A DNA stretch of 64,000 nt, taken from NCBI GenBank assembly GCA_900473795.1, contig UCMT01000005.1:186001-250000 (forward strand), in the 5' to 3' direction. This DNA is from Hyphomicrobiales bacterium. Lineage in GTDB: Bacteria > Pseudomonadota > Alphaproteobacteria > Rhizobiales > Rhizobiaceae. A program made the position numbers and the translations under genes. The notes beneath the pieces were generated by a model. It was not told the DNA's origin. It was given only the letters and a program-made list of their open reading frames with translations, and did not search any database. This document shows positions 20,669 through 30,017 of this stretch, piece after piece. The number at the start of each line of letters is the position of its first letter. Positions within the stretch are counted from its first letter, which is position 1.

Positions 20669-20929
20669 CTACTGAACAATTTCCAGATCGTTAATGACGC
20701 GCTTGCCATCCACTTCGGTGTAGAACACCAGAACCTTGACGCCTTCCTTCAGACCATCGAAATTGAATTCCTCGGGCGCCTGGTAGCTCTTGCCGTCATC
20801 CAGGGAAAGGCTCAGCTTGTCGGTATCGACGCTCGTGATCACGGCTTCGACATCCGCACTTTCGGCAAACGCGGCGAGCGGCGAAAGGAAACTGGCTGCG
20901 GCCATCAATGTAGCAACGATGAAACGCAT
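20669..20929 (-). CDS. DUF1344 family exported protein
   Basis: 86 residues. MRFIVATLMAAASFLSPLAAFA is a signal peptide, leaving a mature domain of about 64 residues: AVITSVDTDKLSLSLDDGKSY and VKVLVFYTEVDGKRVINDLEI. This is the DUF1344 pattern, a small beta-rich periplasmic protein of Rhizobiales. The frame extends to 21079, but only the ATG at 20929 starts a signal peptide. Convergent with the histidine phosphatase gene. Confidence 0.85.
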   Translation of the reverse strand: MRFIVATLMAAASFLSPLAAFAESADVEAVITSVDTDKLSLSLDDGKSYQAPEEFNFDGLKEGVKVLVFYTEVDGKRVINDLEIVQ

Positions 20930-21169
20930 CGGTCTTGCCCTCTTCAGTGATTCATTCAATGTCGTGTTCCCCTTGTCTGATCCCTGATTGTGGCAAAAAT
21001 CGCCCGCTGCCGTGACTTTGAAAAGTTTACCCGGTCTGGAGCAACCAGGCCTGATCAACGTACGCCATTCATCCGCCAATTGGAGATTTGATAGCAGGAT
21101 CAGCCCCTAAAGCCAATCTTAAGACTCCATGGCTACCGTATGCCCCGGGGAATATGGGGTTCTTGAACG

Positions 21170-23887
21170 TTGACCAAAAGCGCTACAATCCGTCACCGCG
21201 CCTGGACGCTTGCGAGGCTGGCGAGGCCGTCGCTTTTTCCCGCCGTCATCGCTGCTGCCGTCGTCTTCACGGGCGGCTATTTCTTCAAGGAGCAGAACCG
21301 TAGGAATTTCCACAGCGAACTGAAGAGCAACGTTCAGAACGAGCTCAACCTGGTTTCCACCCGGCTGCAGAGCGAGATCAACAACAACATCACCGCGCTT
21401 CGCGGCCTTGCCAACAATTTCTCCGTCGCCCCCGACATGCCGCAGCCGGTTTTCAACCAGTTGGCCACCAAGCTGCTCCTGCAGAATCCCCAGATGGTCC
21501 GTGTCAGCGCCGCCCCCGACGCCGTTATCCGCATGACGTTTCCGCTCAAGGGAAACGAGCGGATGATCGGCACCGACTTCAAGAAATTCCGTTCCTCCAG
21601 GATCGCAGTCGATCGCGCCCAGTCGAGGGCGAAGCCGATCATTGCCGGCCCGGTCCGGCTGCCGAGCGGCCGCACCGGCTTCAACCTCTTCTCTCCCGTC
21701 TTCACCAAGGGCGAGCGCGGCACGGTGGCCTTCTGGGGCTTCATGGAAGCCGTCGTGGATGAGAAGGAGATCTATGGCAACGCGCAGCTTCTCGATAGCG
21801 GCAAGCCGAACGACGAAACCGATCACGGGCACCATCATGTCGAGATCCAGCTCGCACTCCGCGACGTCTCGGTGAAGAACAATATTCAGGATGCCTTTTT
21901 CGGCGATACCGATATCTTCGAAAAGGCGCCGGTCATTCGCCAGCTCGACCTTCCCGGTGGCACCTGGGAACTGGCGGCGATCCCGTCCGGTGGCTGGGCG
22001 CAGGAGCCGGGCAACAGCACCTGGCTGGACGCTGCCATTCTCGTCGCCGCCACGATCATCATCATCCCGATCTTGCTGACCGGCGGCCTCGTCAACGAAC
22101 GCCAGCGCAACATTGCCACGCTGCGATCGCGCGAACGGGAACTTCTGACCGTGTCACACCGCCTCAATCTGGCGCTCGAATCCTCCAATATCGGTATCTG
22201 GGAGATCGATCTCGACACGCAGCAGCGTTCCTGGGACAAGCGGATGTATCATCTGCACGGCATGTCGCCCGGCGATGGCGGACCAAGCTTCGCCGATTGG
22301 CGGCAGACGGTTCATCGTGACGACATCAGCGCAGCCTCACTGACCCTGTTCAAGGCGCTGGACGAGGATCTCGAATACCGTTCGCAGTATCGCGTCGTGA
22401 TGCCCGATGGCGGCGTTCGCCATGTGCGCAATGTCGGCTCCACCCATACCGGCGCCGACGGCAAGGCCAAGATTACCGGCATCAGCTGGGACGTCACGGA
22501 CGACGTCTTGATGACGGAACAGCTGCGCTCGGCCAAGGCCTTGGCGGAAGCCAAGAACGGCGAGCTCGCGGAGGCCAAGGACCGCATCGAGCACAACGCG
22601 CTGCATGATCCGCTCACCGGCCTCGGCAATCGCCGCATGCTCGACAAGGCGCTGGAGACACTGTCGGGCGCGCGCAAGGACGGCCTGCGGAACATCGCCA
22701 TCCTGCATATCGATCTTGATCGTTTCAAGCAGATCAACGACACGCTCGGCCATGCGGCGGGCGACGCGATGCTGGTGCATGCCTCGGAAATCCTGCGCTC
22801 CAACGTTCGCACTGGCGACATGGTCGCCCGCATCGGCGGCGACGAGTTCGTCGTGCTGGTCACCAACCCGCCGAACAAGAGCTCCCTCACCCATCTTTCG
22901 GAGCGCATCATTGCGGAAATGCGCCAGCCGGTCGATTACAACGGCTTCCCCTGCCGCTTCGGCGTCTCGATCGGCATTGCGGTGGCCGGCGACCTGGCGA
23001 TCGACGAGCGCCAGCTTCTGGTCAACGCCGATATCGCACTCTACCGGGCCAAGGAAAATGGCCGCAACCGCTGCGAATTCTTCACCGAAGCGCTGCAGGC
23101 GGAAATCATCACCACCAAGCGCATCGCCGACGAAATCCTCGAAGGCATCGAAAAGAACCAGTTCATCACCTGGTACCAGCCGCAATTCGAGGCCGGCACG
23201 CTGAGGCTTTCCGGTGTCGAAGCGCTGATCCGCTGGAACCATCCGCGTGACGGCGTGCTTACCCCCGACAAATTCCTCGAGATCGCCGAAGAGCTCAATG
23301 TGGTCGCCACGCTCGACAGGATCGTCCTTGACCGGGCCCTGATCGACGCCATGCGCTGGGCAGCAGCGGGCATCAGCGTCCCGAAGATCTCCGTCAACGT
23401 CTCGGCCAAGCGGTTGAGCGACGACACGCTCTTGAATTCGCTGCAGGGTCTTTCCTTCACGCCGGGCCAGCTCTCCTTTGAACTGGTGGAATCGATCTTC
23501 CTCGACGAGAGCGACGACATCGTTACGGCCAACATCGAGGGCATCAAGAAGCTCGGCATCGACATCGAGATCGACGATTTCGGCACCGGCCACACCTCGA
23601 TCGTCAGCCTTTTGAAGATCAAGCCGAAGCGGCTGAAGATCGACCGGCAGCTCGTTGCCCCGATCCTGACGGCACGCAAAGAGCAGGCGCTGATCCGGTC
23701 GATCATCGAGATCGGTCGCTCGCTGGGCATCGAGACGGTGGCGGAAGGCGTCGAAACCATGGCGCATGCGGAGATGCTGGGCCTGCTCGGCTGCGATCTC
23801 TTGCAGGGCTATGCCTTCTCCAAGCCGCTGACTTTCGACAAATTCGTCGCCTTTGCCACCAATGAGGCCCTGCAACTGGCCTCCTGA
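21170..23887 (+). CDS. Membrane GGDEF-EAL protein with CHASE-like sensor and PAS domain
   Basis: 905 residues. Order: a membrane segment near 22-40 (PSLFPAVIAAAVVFTGGYFF), a periplasmic CHASE-like domain to about 285, a second membrane segment (DAAILVAATIIIIPILLTGG), a PAS domain at about 330-450, GGDEF at about 480-640, and EAL at about 650-900. The cyclase signature is intact (ARIGGDEFVVLV) and so is the phosphodiesterase motif (SGVEALIRWNHP; later IDIEIDDFGTGH). It may therefore make and break c-di-GMP, or one domain may dominate. The TTG at 21170 is the earliest sensible start and no better one is seen. It stands alone. Confidence 0.9.
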   Translation: MTKSATIRHRAWTLARLARPSLFPAVIAAAVVFTGGYFFKEQNRRNFHSELKSNVQNELNLVSTRLQSEINNNITALRGLANNFSVAPDMPQPVFNQLATKLLLQNPQMVRVSAAPDAVIRMTFPLKGNERMIGTDFKKFRSSRIAVDRAQSRAKPIIAGPVRLPSGRTGFNLFSPVFTKGERGTVAFWGFMEAVVDEKEIYGNAQLLDSGKPNDETDHGHHHVEIQLALRDVSVKNNIQDAFFGDTDIFEKAPVIRQLDLPGGTWELAAIPSGGWAQEPGNSTWLDAAILVAATIIIIPILLTGGLVNERQRNIATLRSRERELLTVSHRLNLALESSNIGIWEIDLDTQQRSWDKRMYHLHGMSPGDGGPSFADWRQTVHRDDISAASLTLFKALDEDLEYRSQYRVVMPDGGVRHVRNVGSTHTGADGKAKITGISWDVTDDVLMTEQLRSAKALAEAKNGELAEAKDRIEHNALHDPLTGLGNRRMLDKALETLSGARKDGLRNIAILHIDLDRFKQINDTLGHAAGDAMLVHASEILRSNVRTGDMVARIGGDEFVVLVTNPPNKSSLTHLSERIIAEMRQPVDYNGFPCRFGVSIGIAVAGDLAIDERQLLVNADIALYRAKENGRNRCEFFTEALQAEIITTKRIADEILEGIEKNQFITWYQPQFEAGTLRLSGVEALIRWNHPRDGVLTPDKFLEIAEELNVVATLDRIVLDRALIDAMRWAAAGISVPKISVNVSAKRLSDDTLLNSLQGLSFTPGQLSFELVESIFLDESDDIVTANIEGIKKLGIDIEIDDFGTGHTSIVSLLKIKPKRLKIDRQLVAPILTARKEQALIRSIIEIGRSLGIETVAEGVETMAHAEMLGLLGCDLLQGYAFSKPLTFDKFVAFATNEALQLAS

Positions 23888-24046
23888 CCACCGATTGGAT
23901 GGCAAGACGCACTGTTCACCACGCCAATTGCCATATTCTGCCAGAAAGGTTTTCCCTTTCGAGCATTTTCCCACTAATAGTCACGGCCGAATGAAATGTC
24001 GCCGCGGGCGTTCAAAACGCCGGCAGCTCACACATCGGTTCTGCAC

Positions 24047-25144
24047 ATGTCGCACAATACTTTTGGTCACCTTTTCCGCGTCACCACCTGGGGCGAGAGC
24101 CATGGGCCGGCGCTCGGCTGCGTCGTCGACGGCTGCCCTCCCGGCATCCGCTTCACGCTCTCCGAACTGCAGGCCTGGCTCGACAAGCGCAAGCCCGGCC
24201 AGTCGCGCTTCGTCACCCAGCGCCGCGAGGATGATCTCGTCAAGGTGCTCTCCGGCGTGATGCTGGATGCCGACGGCGAGACGATGATCACCACCGGCAC
24301 GCCGGTTTCGATGATGATCGAGAATACCGACCAGCGCTCCAAGGATTATTCCGAGATCGCCAAGACCTATCGGCCGGGACACGCCGACTACACCTACGAC
24401 CTCAAATACGGCATCCGCGACTATCGCGGCGGCGGCCGCTCGTCGGCCCGCGAGACGGCGGCACGGGTCGCCGCCGGCGGGCTCGCCCGCAAGGTGGTGC
24501 CGGGGCTTCTGGTGCGCGGCGCATTGGTGCAGATCGGCAAGCACAAGATCAACCGCGACAACTGGGACTGGAACGAAGTCGGCAACAACCCCTTCTTCGC
24601 ACCCGACCCGGCCATCGTGCCCGTCTGGGAGGAATATCTCGACGGTATCCGCAAGGCCGGCTCTTCGGTGGGCGCCGTCGTCGAAGTGATCGCCGAGGGC
24701 GTCCCGGCCGGCATTGGCGCGCCGATCTATGCCAAGCTCGACCAGGACATCGCCTCCAACCTGATGTCGATCAACGCCGTCAAGGGCGTCGAGATCGGCA
24801 ACGGTTTCGGTGCCGCCGAAATCACCGGCGAGGAAAATGCGGACGAGATGCGCATGGGCAATGACGGCAATCCGATTTTCCTGTCGAACCATGCGGGCGG
24901 CATCCTCGGCGGCATTTCGACCGGCCAGCCGGTCGTCGCCCGCTTCGCCATCAAGCCGACCTCGTCCATTCTCACCCAGCGCCAGTCGATCGATGCGGAC
25001 GGCAACAATGTCGATGTCCGCACCAAGGGCCGCCACGACCCCTGCGTCGGCATCCGCGCCGTTCCGATCGGCGAGGCCATGCTTGCCTGCACGATCGCCG
25101 ATCACTACCTGCGCGACCGCGGCCAGACCGGACGCCTCAAGTAA
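24047..25144 (+). CDS. aroC: Chorismate synthase
   Basis: FMN-dependent enzyme that converts EPSP to chorismate, the last step of the shikimate pathway. The 365 residues include the signatures [19 protein letters not shown] near residue 14, [20 protein letters not shown] near 126 and the C-terminal [17 protein letters not shown] near 324. The start at 24047 ([12 protein letters not shown]) matches the family; the frame extends 51 bp further upstream without a recognisable ribosome site. ribB follows 19 bp downstream, an arrangement common in rhizobia. Confidence 0.97.
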   Translation: MSHNTFGHLFRVTTWGESHGPALGCVVDGCPPGIRFTLSELQAWLDKRKPGQSRFVTQRREDDLVKVLSGVMLDADGETMITTGTPVSMMIENTDQRSKDYSEIAKTYRPGHADYTYDLKYGIRDYRGGGRSSARETAARVAAGGLARKVVPGLLVRGALVQIGKHKINRDNWDWNEVGNNPFFAPDPAIVPVWEEYLDGIRKAGSSVGAVVEVIAEGVPAGIGAPIYAKLDQDIASNLMSINAVKGVEIGNGFGAAEITGEENADEMRMGNDGNPIFLSNHAGGILGGISTGQPVVARFAIKPTSSILTQRQSIDADGNNVDVRTKGRHDPCVGIRAVPIGEAMLACTIADHYLRDRGQTGRLK

Positions 25145-25163
25145 CCATCCAAGGAAGAATGCC

Positions 25164-26264
25164 ATGCCCTTTGACCAGAAGCGTGTTGCCGATGCCATCC
25201 GGGCCTTCGAGGCCGGCGAGATCGTCGTCGTCATCGACGATGACGGCCGCGAGAACGAAGGCGATCTGATCGTTGCCGCCGTTCACTGCACGCCGGAAAA
25301 GATGGCCTTCATCGTCCGCCACACCTCCGGCATCGTCTGCGCGCCGATGCCGAGGGAGGAGGCCAGGCGCCTCAATCTCAACGCCATGGTAGCGGAAAAC
25401 GATTCGGCCCATACCACTGCCTTTACCGTCTCCATCGACTTCAAGCATGGCACGACGACCGGCATATCGGCCGACGACCGGACGCTGACGGTACGCAACC
25501 TCGCCAACCCGAATGTCGGCGCGGCCGATTTCACGCGTCCCGGCCATATTTTCCCGCTCGTTGCCCGTGAAGGCGGCGTGCTCATGCGATCCGGCCATAC
25601 GGAAGCAGCCGTCGACCTCTGCAGGCTCGCCAGCCTGCCGCCCATCGGCGTCATCTGCGAACTGGTCAACGACGACGGCACGGTGACGCGCGGCCCGCAG
25701 GTCACTGAATTCGCGGAAAAACATGGCCTGAAGCTGGTTTCCGTCGCCGACCTCATCGCCTATCGCCAGCGAAAGGAAACCCTGATCCAGCTCGAGGCGA
25801 GCTTCGACGTCGACACGCCCTACGGCAAGGCCAAGGCCCATGCCTATTCGCTCCCGTGGGACCCGATGCAGCATCTCGCGGTGGTCTTCGGCGACATCCG
25901 CGACGGCGTCGACATTCCGGTGCGGCTGCATCTGGAGAACGTGGCAGCGGATGTTTTCGGCAGGGATTGCCAGCTCGACGCGATCATGAAACGCATGGCC
26001 GAACAGGGCCGCGGCGTCATCGTCTACCTGCGCGAAGGCTCCGTCGGCGTCGGCGTTTCGCACACCGCCCGCAAGGGCAATCATGACCGCGAAGGGCACG
26101 AAGAAGCGCAGGCGCGCGAAAACGAATGGCTGGAAATCGGGCTGGGCGCACAGATCCTGAAAGATCTCGGCATCACCTCGATCAAGCTGATCTCCTCGCG
26201 CGAACGCCACTATGTCGGCCTCGAGGGTTTTGGAATCGAGATCGCGGCGACGGAGATTTTGTAA
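25164..26264 (+). CDS. ribB: DHBP synthase with degenerate RibA-like C-terminal domain
   Basis: Residues 1-205 form 3,4-dihydroxy-2-butanone-4-phosphate synthase (riboflavin pathway). Acidic motif DDDGRENEGDLIVAA is near 26-40, SGIVCAPMP follows, and the RPGHIFPLVAREGGVLMRSGHTEA active-site region is near 129-152. Residues 206-366 resemble GTP cyclohydrolase II. The zinc-binding Cys set of RibA is missing, though: where SxCxTGDxxGSxRCDC is expected there is LENVAADVFGRDCQ. So GTP cyclohydrolase activity is unlikely. The ATG at 25164 has AAGGA 8 bp upstream. A strong terminator follows. Confidence 0.92.
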   Translation: MPFDQKRVADAIRAFEAGEIVVVIDDDGRENEGDLIVAAVHCTPEKMAFIVRHTSGIVCAPMPREEARRLNLNAMVAENDSAHTTAFTVSIDFKHGTTTGISADDRTLTVRNLANPNVGAADFTRPGHIFPLVAREGGVLMRSGHTEAAVDLCRLASLPPIGVICELVNDDGTVTRGPQVTEFAEKHGLKLVSVADLIAYRQRKETLIQLEASFDVDTPYGKAKAHAYSLPWDPMQHLAVVFGDIRDGVDIPVRLHLENVAADVFGRDCQLDAIMKRMAEQGRGVIVYLREGSVGVGVSHTARKGNHDREGHEEAQARENEWLEIGLGAQILKDLGITSIKLISSRERHYVGLEGFGIEIAATEIL

Positions 26265-26280
26265 GCGCGCGGCAACAAGG

Positions 26281-26310
26281 GGCACCGGCTGTTCGTGCCG
26301 GTGTCTTTTT
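26281..26310 (+). terminator. Intrinsic terminator after ribB
   Basis: A 9-bp stem GGCACCGGC / GCCGGTGTC (one G-U pair), a 7-nt loop and a TTTTT tail, starting 16 bp after the ribB stop. Confidence 0.9.
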
Positions 26311-26521
26311 ACCGTGACGGCGCGCTTCTGTGCGGCCCTTTAACGAGAGGCGTCGGAGCTCGCACTTCGACCAATCCCGGTCAGGCGCGAGCTCACCTGC
26401 ACCGCTTGCTCCATCGGCCAGCGGAAAGTATCTATCTGAATCTGGTATTTTCCAGAATGGCCTAAACCGGCCTGCAATAATTGACCGCCTCTTGCGAGAT
26501 CGGCGTGCCGAGCAACCAAAC

Positions 26522-26788
26522 TCATGATTCGACAAGGATTACGATGGACTCCGGCACCACGCCATCATAAGCCATCGCTTCAGCAGCTGCCGTGCTCTGC
26601 AGCGCTTTCTCGACGACGTCCATGTCCGGCACGTCCATAAGAAGGGCAACCCGTGTCGGGTCCTGCGCGTCAACGAATGTTCGAATGTTGGTCACGCCAA
26701 GCGGACCAAATATCTCTTTGCGCTTTGGCGATCTGAGCCAATGTTCGGCGCCCTTTGTGATGTTGTGGTAGGCAACAATTGTCGGCAT
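26522..26788 (-). CDS. Small conserved hypothetical protein
   Basis: 88 residues starting MPTIVAYHNITKGAEHWL and containing FGPLGVTNIRTFVDAQDPTRVALLMDVPDMDVVEKALQ in two parts. The alternating strand/helix pattern suggests a small ferredoxin-like alpha/beta domain. The ATG at 26788 has an excellent AGGGAGGAT box; a longer frame to 26887 is less likely. It reads on the minus strand and is not clearly part of an operon. The family function is not recognised. Confidence 0.65.
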   Translation of the reverse strand: MPTIVAYHNITKGAEHWLRSPKRKEIFGPLGVTNIRTFVDAQDPTRVALLMDVPDMDVVEKALQSTAAAEAMAYDGVVPESIVILVES

Positions 26789-27051
26789 TGTATCCTCCCT
26801 CTTGCGAAGTGAACGTCCGACATCAACCAGGAGTGCCAAAATCCGTCCACGTCGGTTCACGGAACGCCCTATAACCTGGACTGTCAAGCAGCGTCAGGGG
26901 GCGCAACGGTTTAGAAACAACGATGGCCCAGACGGGTCGCTCCCCTTGACGCACAGCCGCGTCCGGCGGCCGGTTGGCGCGAGCGAACAGTTGGTCAACG
27001 ACTGGAAGGCTCACCTGCAGATCATGGAAGCTGGCGGCTGGCGGGGATTAA

Positions 27052-27126
27052 TCATCTGGGCGGGATCGTTGCCGCATTGAAGGCCCGCTCGACCTCTTCG
27101 AACGTTTCCAGGTCCGCCACGCTCAT
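27052..27126 (-). CDS. Tiny ORF coupled to VOC gene (possible remnant)
   Basis: 24 codons starting MSVADLETFEEVERAFNA. Its ATG overlaps the TGA of the VOC gene at 27123 (ATGA), the usual arrangement of a coupled downstream gene. It ends quickly at a TGA and has no recognisable domain. It may be the remains of a truncated gene or chance. Confidence 0.3.
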   Translation of the reverse strand: MSVADLETFEEVERAFNAATIPPR

Positions 27127-27572
27127 ACGGACGTGCCGTCGTTCCAACGCCGCTGCATCTCTTCAGGCGTGACCTGCTCGATGGTCTGCGACAGCATCCA
27201 GCGATGGCCGTAGGGATCGAGCACCTGCGCCACGCGCTCGCCGAAGCTTTGGTCCGTCGCCGGGCGCAACAGCGTTGCCCCGGCCGCGAGGGCTTGCACC
27301 AACGCCGCATCGGCCGAGCCGGTGTCGACGTGAAAGGTCACCGGCGAGCCGCCGATGGTATCAGGAGACAGGGCGCCGAAGTCCGGGTATTCATCCGCGA
27401 GCATCATCAGCGTTTCTCCGAAACGCAGTTCAGCATGCCCTATCCGTCCGTCCGAAGGATCGGTCATACGGAAGATTTCCGTTGCGCCGAAGGCTTGCTT
27501 GTAAAAGTCGATGGCCCGCGCTGCATCCTTTACGATGAAATAAGCACTCACTTTTCTGGCGAAACTCGGCAT
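27123..27572 (-). CDS. VOC family protein (PhnB/glyoxalase-like)
   Basis: 149 residues from MPSFARKVSAYFIVKDAARAI. It has the two beta-alpha-beta-beta-beta modules of the vicinal oxygen chelate fold, with IGHAELRFGETLMMLADE and a C-terminal VLDPYGHRWMLSQTIE. PhnB-like proteins often lack a known enzymatic role or act in antibiotic/aldehyde handling. ATG 27572 is preceded by GGAGAAG. Divergent from a TetR gene, which probably regulates it through the palindrome between them. Confidence 0.88.
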   Translation of the reverse strand: MPSFARKVSAYFIVKDAARAIDFYKQAFGATEIFRMTDPSDGRIGHAELRFGETLMMLADEYPDFGALSPDTIGGSPVTFHVDTGSADAALVQALAAGATLLRPATDQSFGERVAQVLDPYGHRWMLSQTIEQVTPEEMQRRWNDGTSV

Positions 27573-27605
27573 GGCGCTTCTCCTTGACCGGGACATATAT
27601 TAACG

Positions 27606-27618
27606 TTACGTATCGTAA
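27606..27618. promoter_or_regulatory. Palindrome between divergent VOC and TetR genes
   Basis: TTACG-TAT-CGTAA, a perfect 5-bp inverted repeat with further symmetry on both sides, lies 5 bp upstream of the TetR ATG and about 34 bp upstream of the VOC start. This is the typical place and form of a TetR autoregulatory operator. Confidence 0.55.
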
Positions 27619-27622
27619 AGAT

Positions 27623-28225
27623 ATGAGTCAAGATGCCAACACAGAATCGAAGAATCGTGGGCGGCCGCCAAGTGCGACAGCGCGCAAGCGTGCCCTGGAG
27701 GCGGCGCACGAGATTCTGATGGCCGAAGGCTTCGGCCGTCTGACGATCGAGGCGGTTGCCGCGCGGTCCGGCGTCGGCAAGCCCACGATCTATCGCAACT
27801 GGGCCAATGCGCAGGAGCTGGCAATGGCCGCCCTGCTGGTCAATCCGCTGCCCCAGGCGGAGGCGCAAGGGGCCACGGCGCTGGCCGCCCTTGGCGCACA
27901 GATGCGCGGGATGGTGACTGCCTTCGCCAGCACGCGCGGCCGGCAGATCACCATGGCGCTGGCGGCCGCTGACCCTGAAAGCGAATTCACCAAGGCATTC
28001 CGCAACCAGGTGATCCTTTCGAGCAGGAATGCCGGCCGCATCATCCTGGAGCAGGCGCTGGCCCGCGGAGAAATCATCCCGCCCCTTGATCTCGAGGCCC
28101 TTCTCGACATGATCTACGGACCTGTCTTCTTCCGGCTACTGGTCGGGCATCGCCCGGTCTCGCCGGAGTTCGGCGATGCGATCGTCAAGACCGCATTGCG
28201 GGCCGTCGCCCCGCGGCAGGCGTGA
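27623..28225 (+). CDS. TetR family transcriptional regulator
   Basis: About 200 residues. The N-terminal HTH is standard: ARKRALEAAHEILMAEGFGRLTIEA followed by GVGKPTIYRNWANAQEL. The helical C-terminal domain (YGPVFFRLLVGHRP) binds the unknown ligand. ATG 27623 (MSQDANTESKN) is preferred over 27584, because the operator palindrome would otherwise fall inside the gene. It is divergent from the VOC gene at 27123. Confidence 0.9.
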   Translation: MSQDANTESKNRGRPPSATARKRALEAAHEILMAEGFGRLTIEAVAARSGVGKPTIYRNWANAQELAMAALLVNPLPQAEAQGATALAALGAQMRGMVTAFASTRGRQITMALAAADPESEFTKAFRNQVILSSRNAGRIILEQALARGEIIPPLDLEALLDMIYGPVFFRLLVGHRPVSPEFGDAIVKTALRAVAPRQA

Positions 28226-28305
28226 CAGCGGATCTCCGGGAACGCCAAATGGCTTTCATGTGAACTCGCTCATTATGGCGCGCAGCCTCAACTGTTCTGC
28301 CGCCT

Positions 28306-28707
28306 CTAGCGGCCATCCGTGAACTGCACGAGATCCCAGAGATTTCCGTAGAGGTCCTCGAACACGGCGACAATGCCGTAGGGGGCGTGCTTCGGCTCGC
28401 GCGTAAATCGGATGCCGGCTTCGAGCATGGCCGCGTAGTCCCTGCTGAAATCGTCCGTCCGCAAGAACAAGAACACCCGACCGCCGGCCTGGTTGCCGAT
28501 GAACGTTTCCTGATGGGCCGAGGATGCGCGTGCCAGAAGCAACGAGGTGCTGCCCTCGCCCGCGGGCCTGACGACAACCCAGCGCTTGTCCTGCTCCGGC
28601 TGATAGGTGTCCTCGACCAGCGTGAACCCCAATTTGTTGACGTAGAAGTCGATCGCCTCGTCATAGTCGCGAACGACAATCGCAATAAGTGCAATAGCTT
28701 GGTTCAT
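28306..28707 (-). CDS. VOC family protein
   Basis: 133 residues starting MNQAIALIAIVVRDYDEAI. It shows the glyoxalase/bleomycin-resistance fold with DFYVNKLGFTLVEDTYQ near 19-35, ETFIGNQAGGRVFLFLRTDD, and the C-terminal VFEDLYGNLWDLVQF. Its ATG overlaps the TGA of the YcaQ-like gene (ATGA), so translation is coupled with that gene. Substrate unknown. Confidence 0.88.
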   Translation of the reverse strand: MNQAIALIAIVVRDYDEAIDFYVNKLGFTLVEDTYQPEQDKRWVVVRPAGEGSTSLLLARASSAHQETFIGNQAGGRVFLFLRTDDFSRDYAAMLEAGIRFTREPKHAPYGIVAVFEDLYGNLWDLVQFTDGR

Positions 28708-29903
28708 GGGCGGGCCTCTCCGTCCCAACCATCGAGATAGACAACGCGCTCCACGCCTGCGAACTTCGCCAGCCGTGTCAGTTCGGCCTCCAGCCGCTCC
28801 ATCCGGCCCGAGGACGTCCGCACGCCCCTCTCCCACCAGACACGCTTGACGTCGAGCGTGCCTGCCTTGCGGTCGGCCTTCATGTCGATGCGGCCGACGA
28901 GGCGATCGCCTTCGAGCAGCGGGAAGACATAGTAGCCGTATTCACGCTTGGGCTCGGGAACGAAGACTTCGATGCGATAGTAGAAGCCGAAGAGGCGTTC
29001 TGTTCGATTGCGGTCGCGGATCACCGGATCGAAGGGGCTGAGCACCCGCAGGCGTGCCGGCGGTTCCGGCGGAGCGCGCAGCGCCTCGAGCCCATCGGCA
29101 AAGGCGAAGGAAGCGCGCGGCTTGCCGTCGACCGTTTCGATCGCAACCTCCTCCAGCTCGTCGCGATGGCTTTCCACCCATTGCCTGGCTTCCTGCGGCG
29201 TCGCCAGATCGAAAAAGGCGGCGATCTCGCCGGACGTGGCAAAGCCCAGCCGCTTCAGCGCCTGGCGGCAGGCCCAGTCGACGAAGGTGTCGTGATCGAC
29301 TTCGGCCTCGTAATGCTCCTTCGGGATCACCCGCTCGGTCAGGTCATAGATCTTCTGGAAATTGTCGCGCGCTGCTATCGAGAGTTTGCCGGTATGCCAG
29401 AGGAATTCGAGCGCCGTCTTCGAAGGATGCCAGTTCCACCAGCCGCCCGACTTGTGATCCTCGGCCTTCACCTCCCGCGCCATGACCGGGCCGTTCGCCC
29501 TGATCCGCTCATAGATTTCCTCGAAGGCCTGATCGAACCCCTCTCCCTGCCATTTGCGCCAGTTCTCGCGCATCTTGGCCTCGCGCCGCTCGAAGCGATG
29601 CTTCCAATAGGGGAAAAAGGCCGAGGGAATGATCGAGGCGTCATGCGTCCAGTGCTCGAACAGCGCCCGATCCTTCTCGATCAATGCCGCCAGGTGTTCC
29701 GGCCGGTAGGTCTGGTTGCGCGAGAACAGTATCTGGTGATGGGCGCGCTCGACGGTCGAGATGCTATCGATCTGGACGAAGCCGATATTGTGGATGAGGT
29801 CGAGCAGGCCGTCCTTGCCGAGTGCCCGGTGCGGCGCTACCCCCAGGCCCTGCTTGTTCATGAAAATGCGCCGCGCATCGCGGTTTGAAACGGGAATCGC
29901 CAT
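28704..29903 (-). CDS. YcaQ/AlkZ-type winged-helix DNA glycosylase
   Basis: 399 residues of the HTH_42 (DUF1006) superfamily, whose characterised members (E. coli YcaQ, Streptomyces AlkZ) unhook DNA interstrand cross-links. The catalytic Q-phi-D motif of the YcaQ branch is visible in NIGFVQIDSISTVERAHHQ near residue 43. Three winged-helix units are expected, ending around ERVVYLDGWDG. It heads a two-gene operon with a VOC protein and lies divergent to bioM. Activity is inferred from family and motif. Confidence 0.88.
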   Translation of the reverse strand: MAIPVSNRDARRIFMNKQGLGVAPHRALGKDGLLDLIHNIGFVQIDSISTVERAHHQILFSRNQTYRPEHLAALIEKDRALFEHWTHDASIIPSAFFPYWKHRFERREAKMRENWRKWQGEGFDQAFEEIYERIRANGPVMAREVKAEDHKSGGWWNWHPSKTALEFLWHTGKLSIAARDNFQKIYDLTERVIPKEHYEAEVDHDTFVDWACRQALKRLGFATSGEIAAFFDLATPQEARQWVESHRDELEEVAIETVDGKPRASFAFADGLEALRAPPEPPARLRVLSPFDPVIRDRNRTERLFGFYYRIEVFVPEPKREYGYYVFPLLEGDRLVGRIDMKADRKAGTLDVKRVWWERGVRTSSGRMERLEAELTRLAKFAGVERVVYLDGWDGEARP

Positions 29904-30017
29904 GCAGACAATCTAGGCGAATGTTCACACTTTGTTCAAGTCCTGATCGAACGCCTCTTTTCAACGGGCAAGAATTCGTCCTATAGAGCCTGCCTATCGA
30001 CAAGCGGGGGACGCGGA

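Noticed and set aside
26265-26521. Short frames on both strands between ribB and the small hypothetical gene
   Set aside because: No ribosome site or recognised domain; low-complexity composition.
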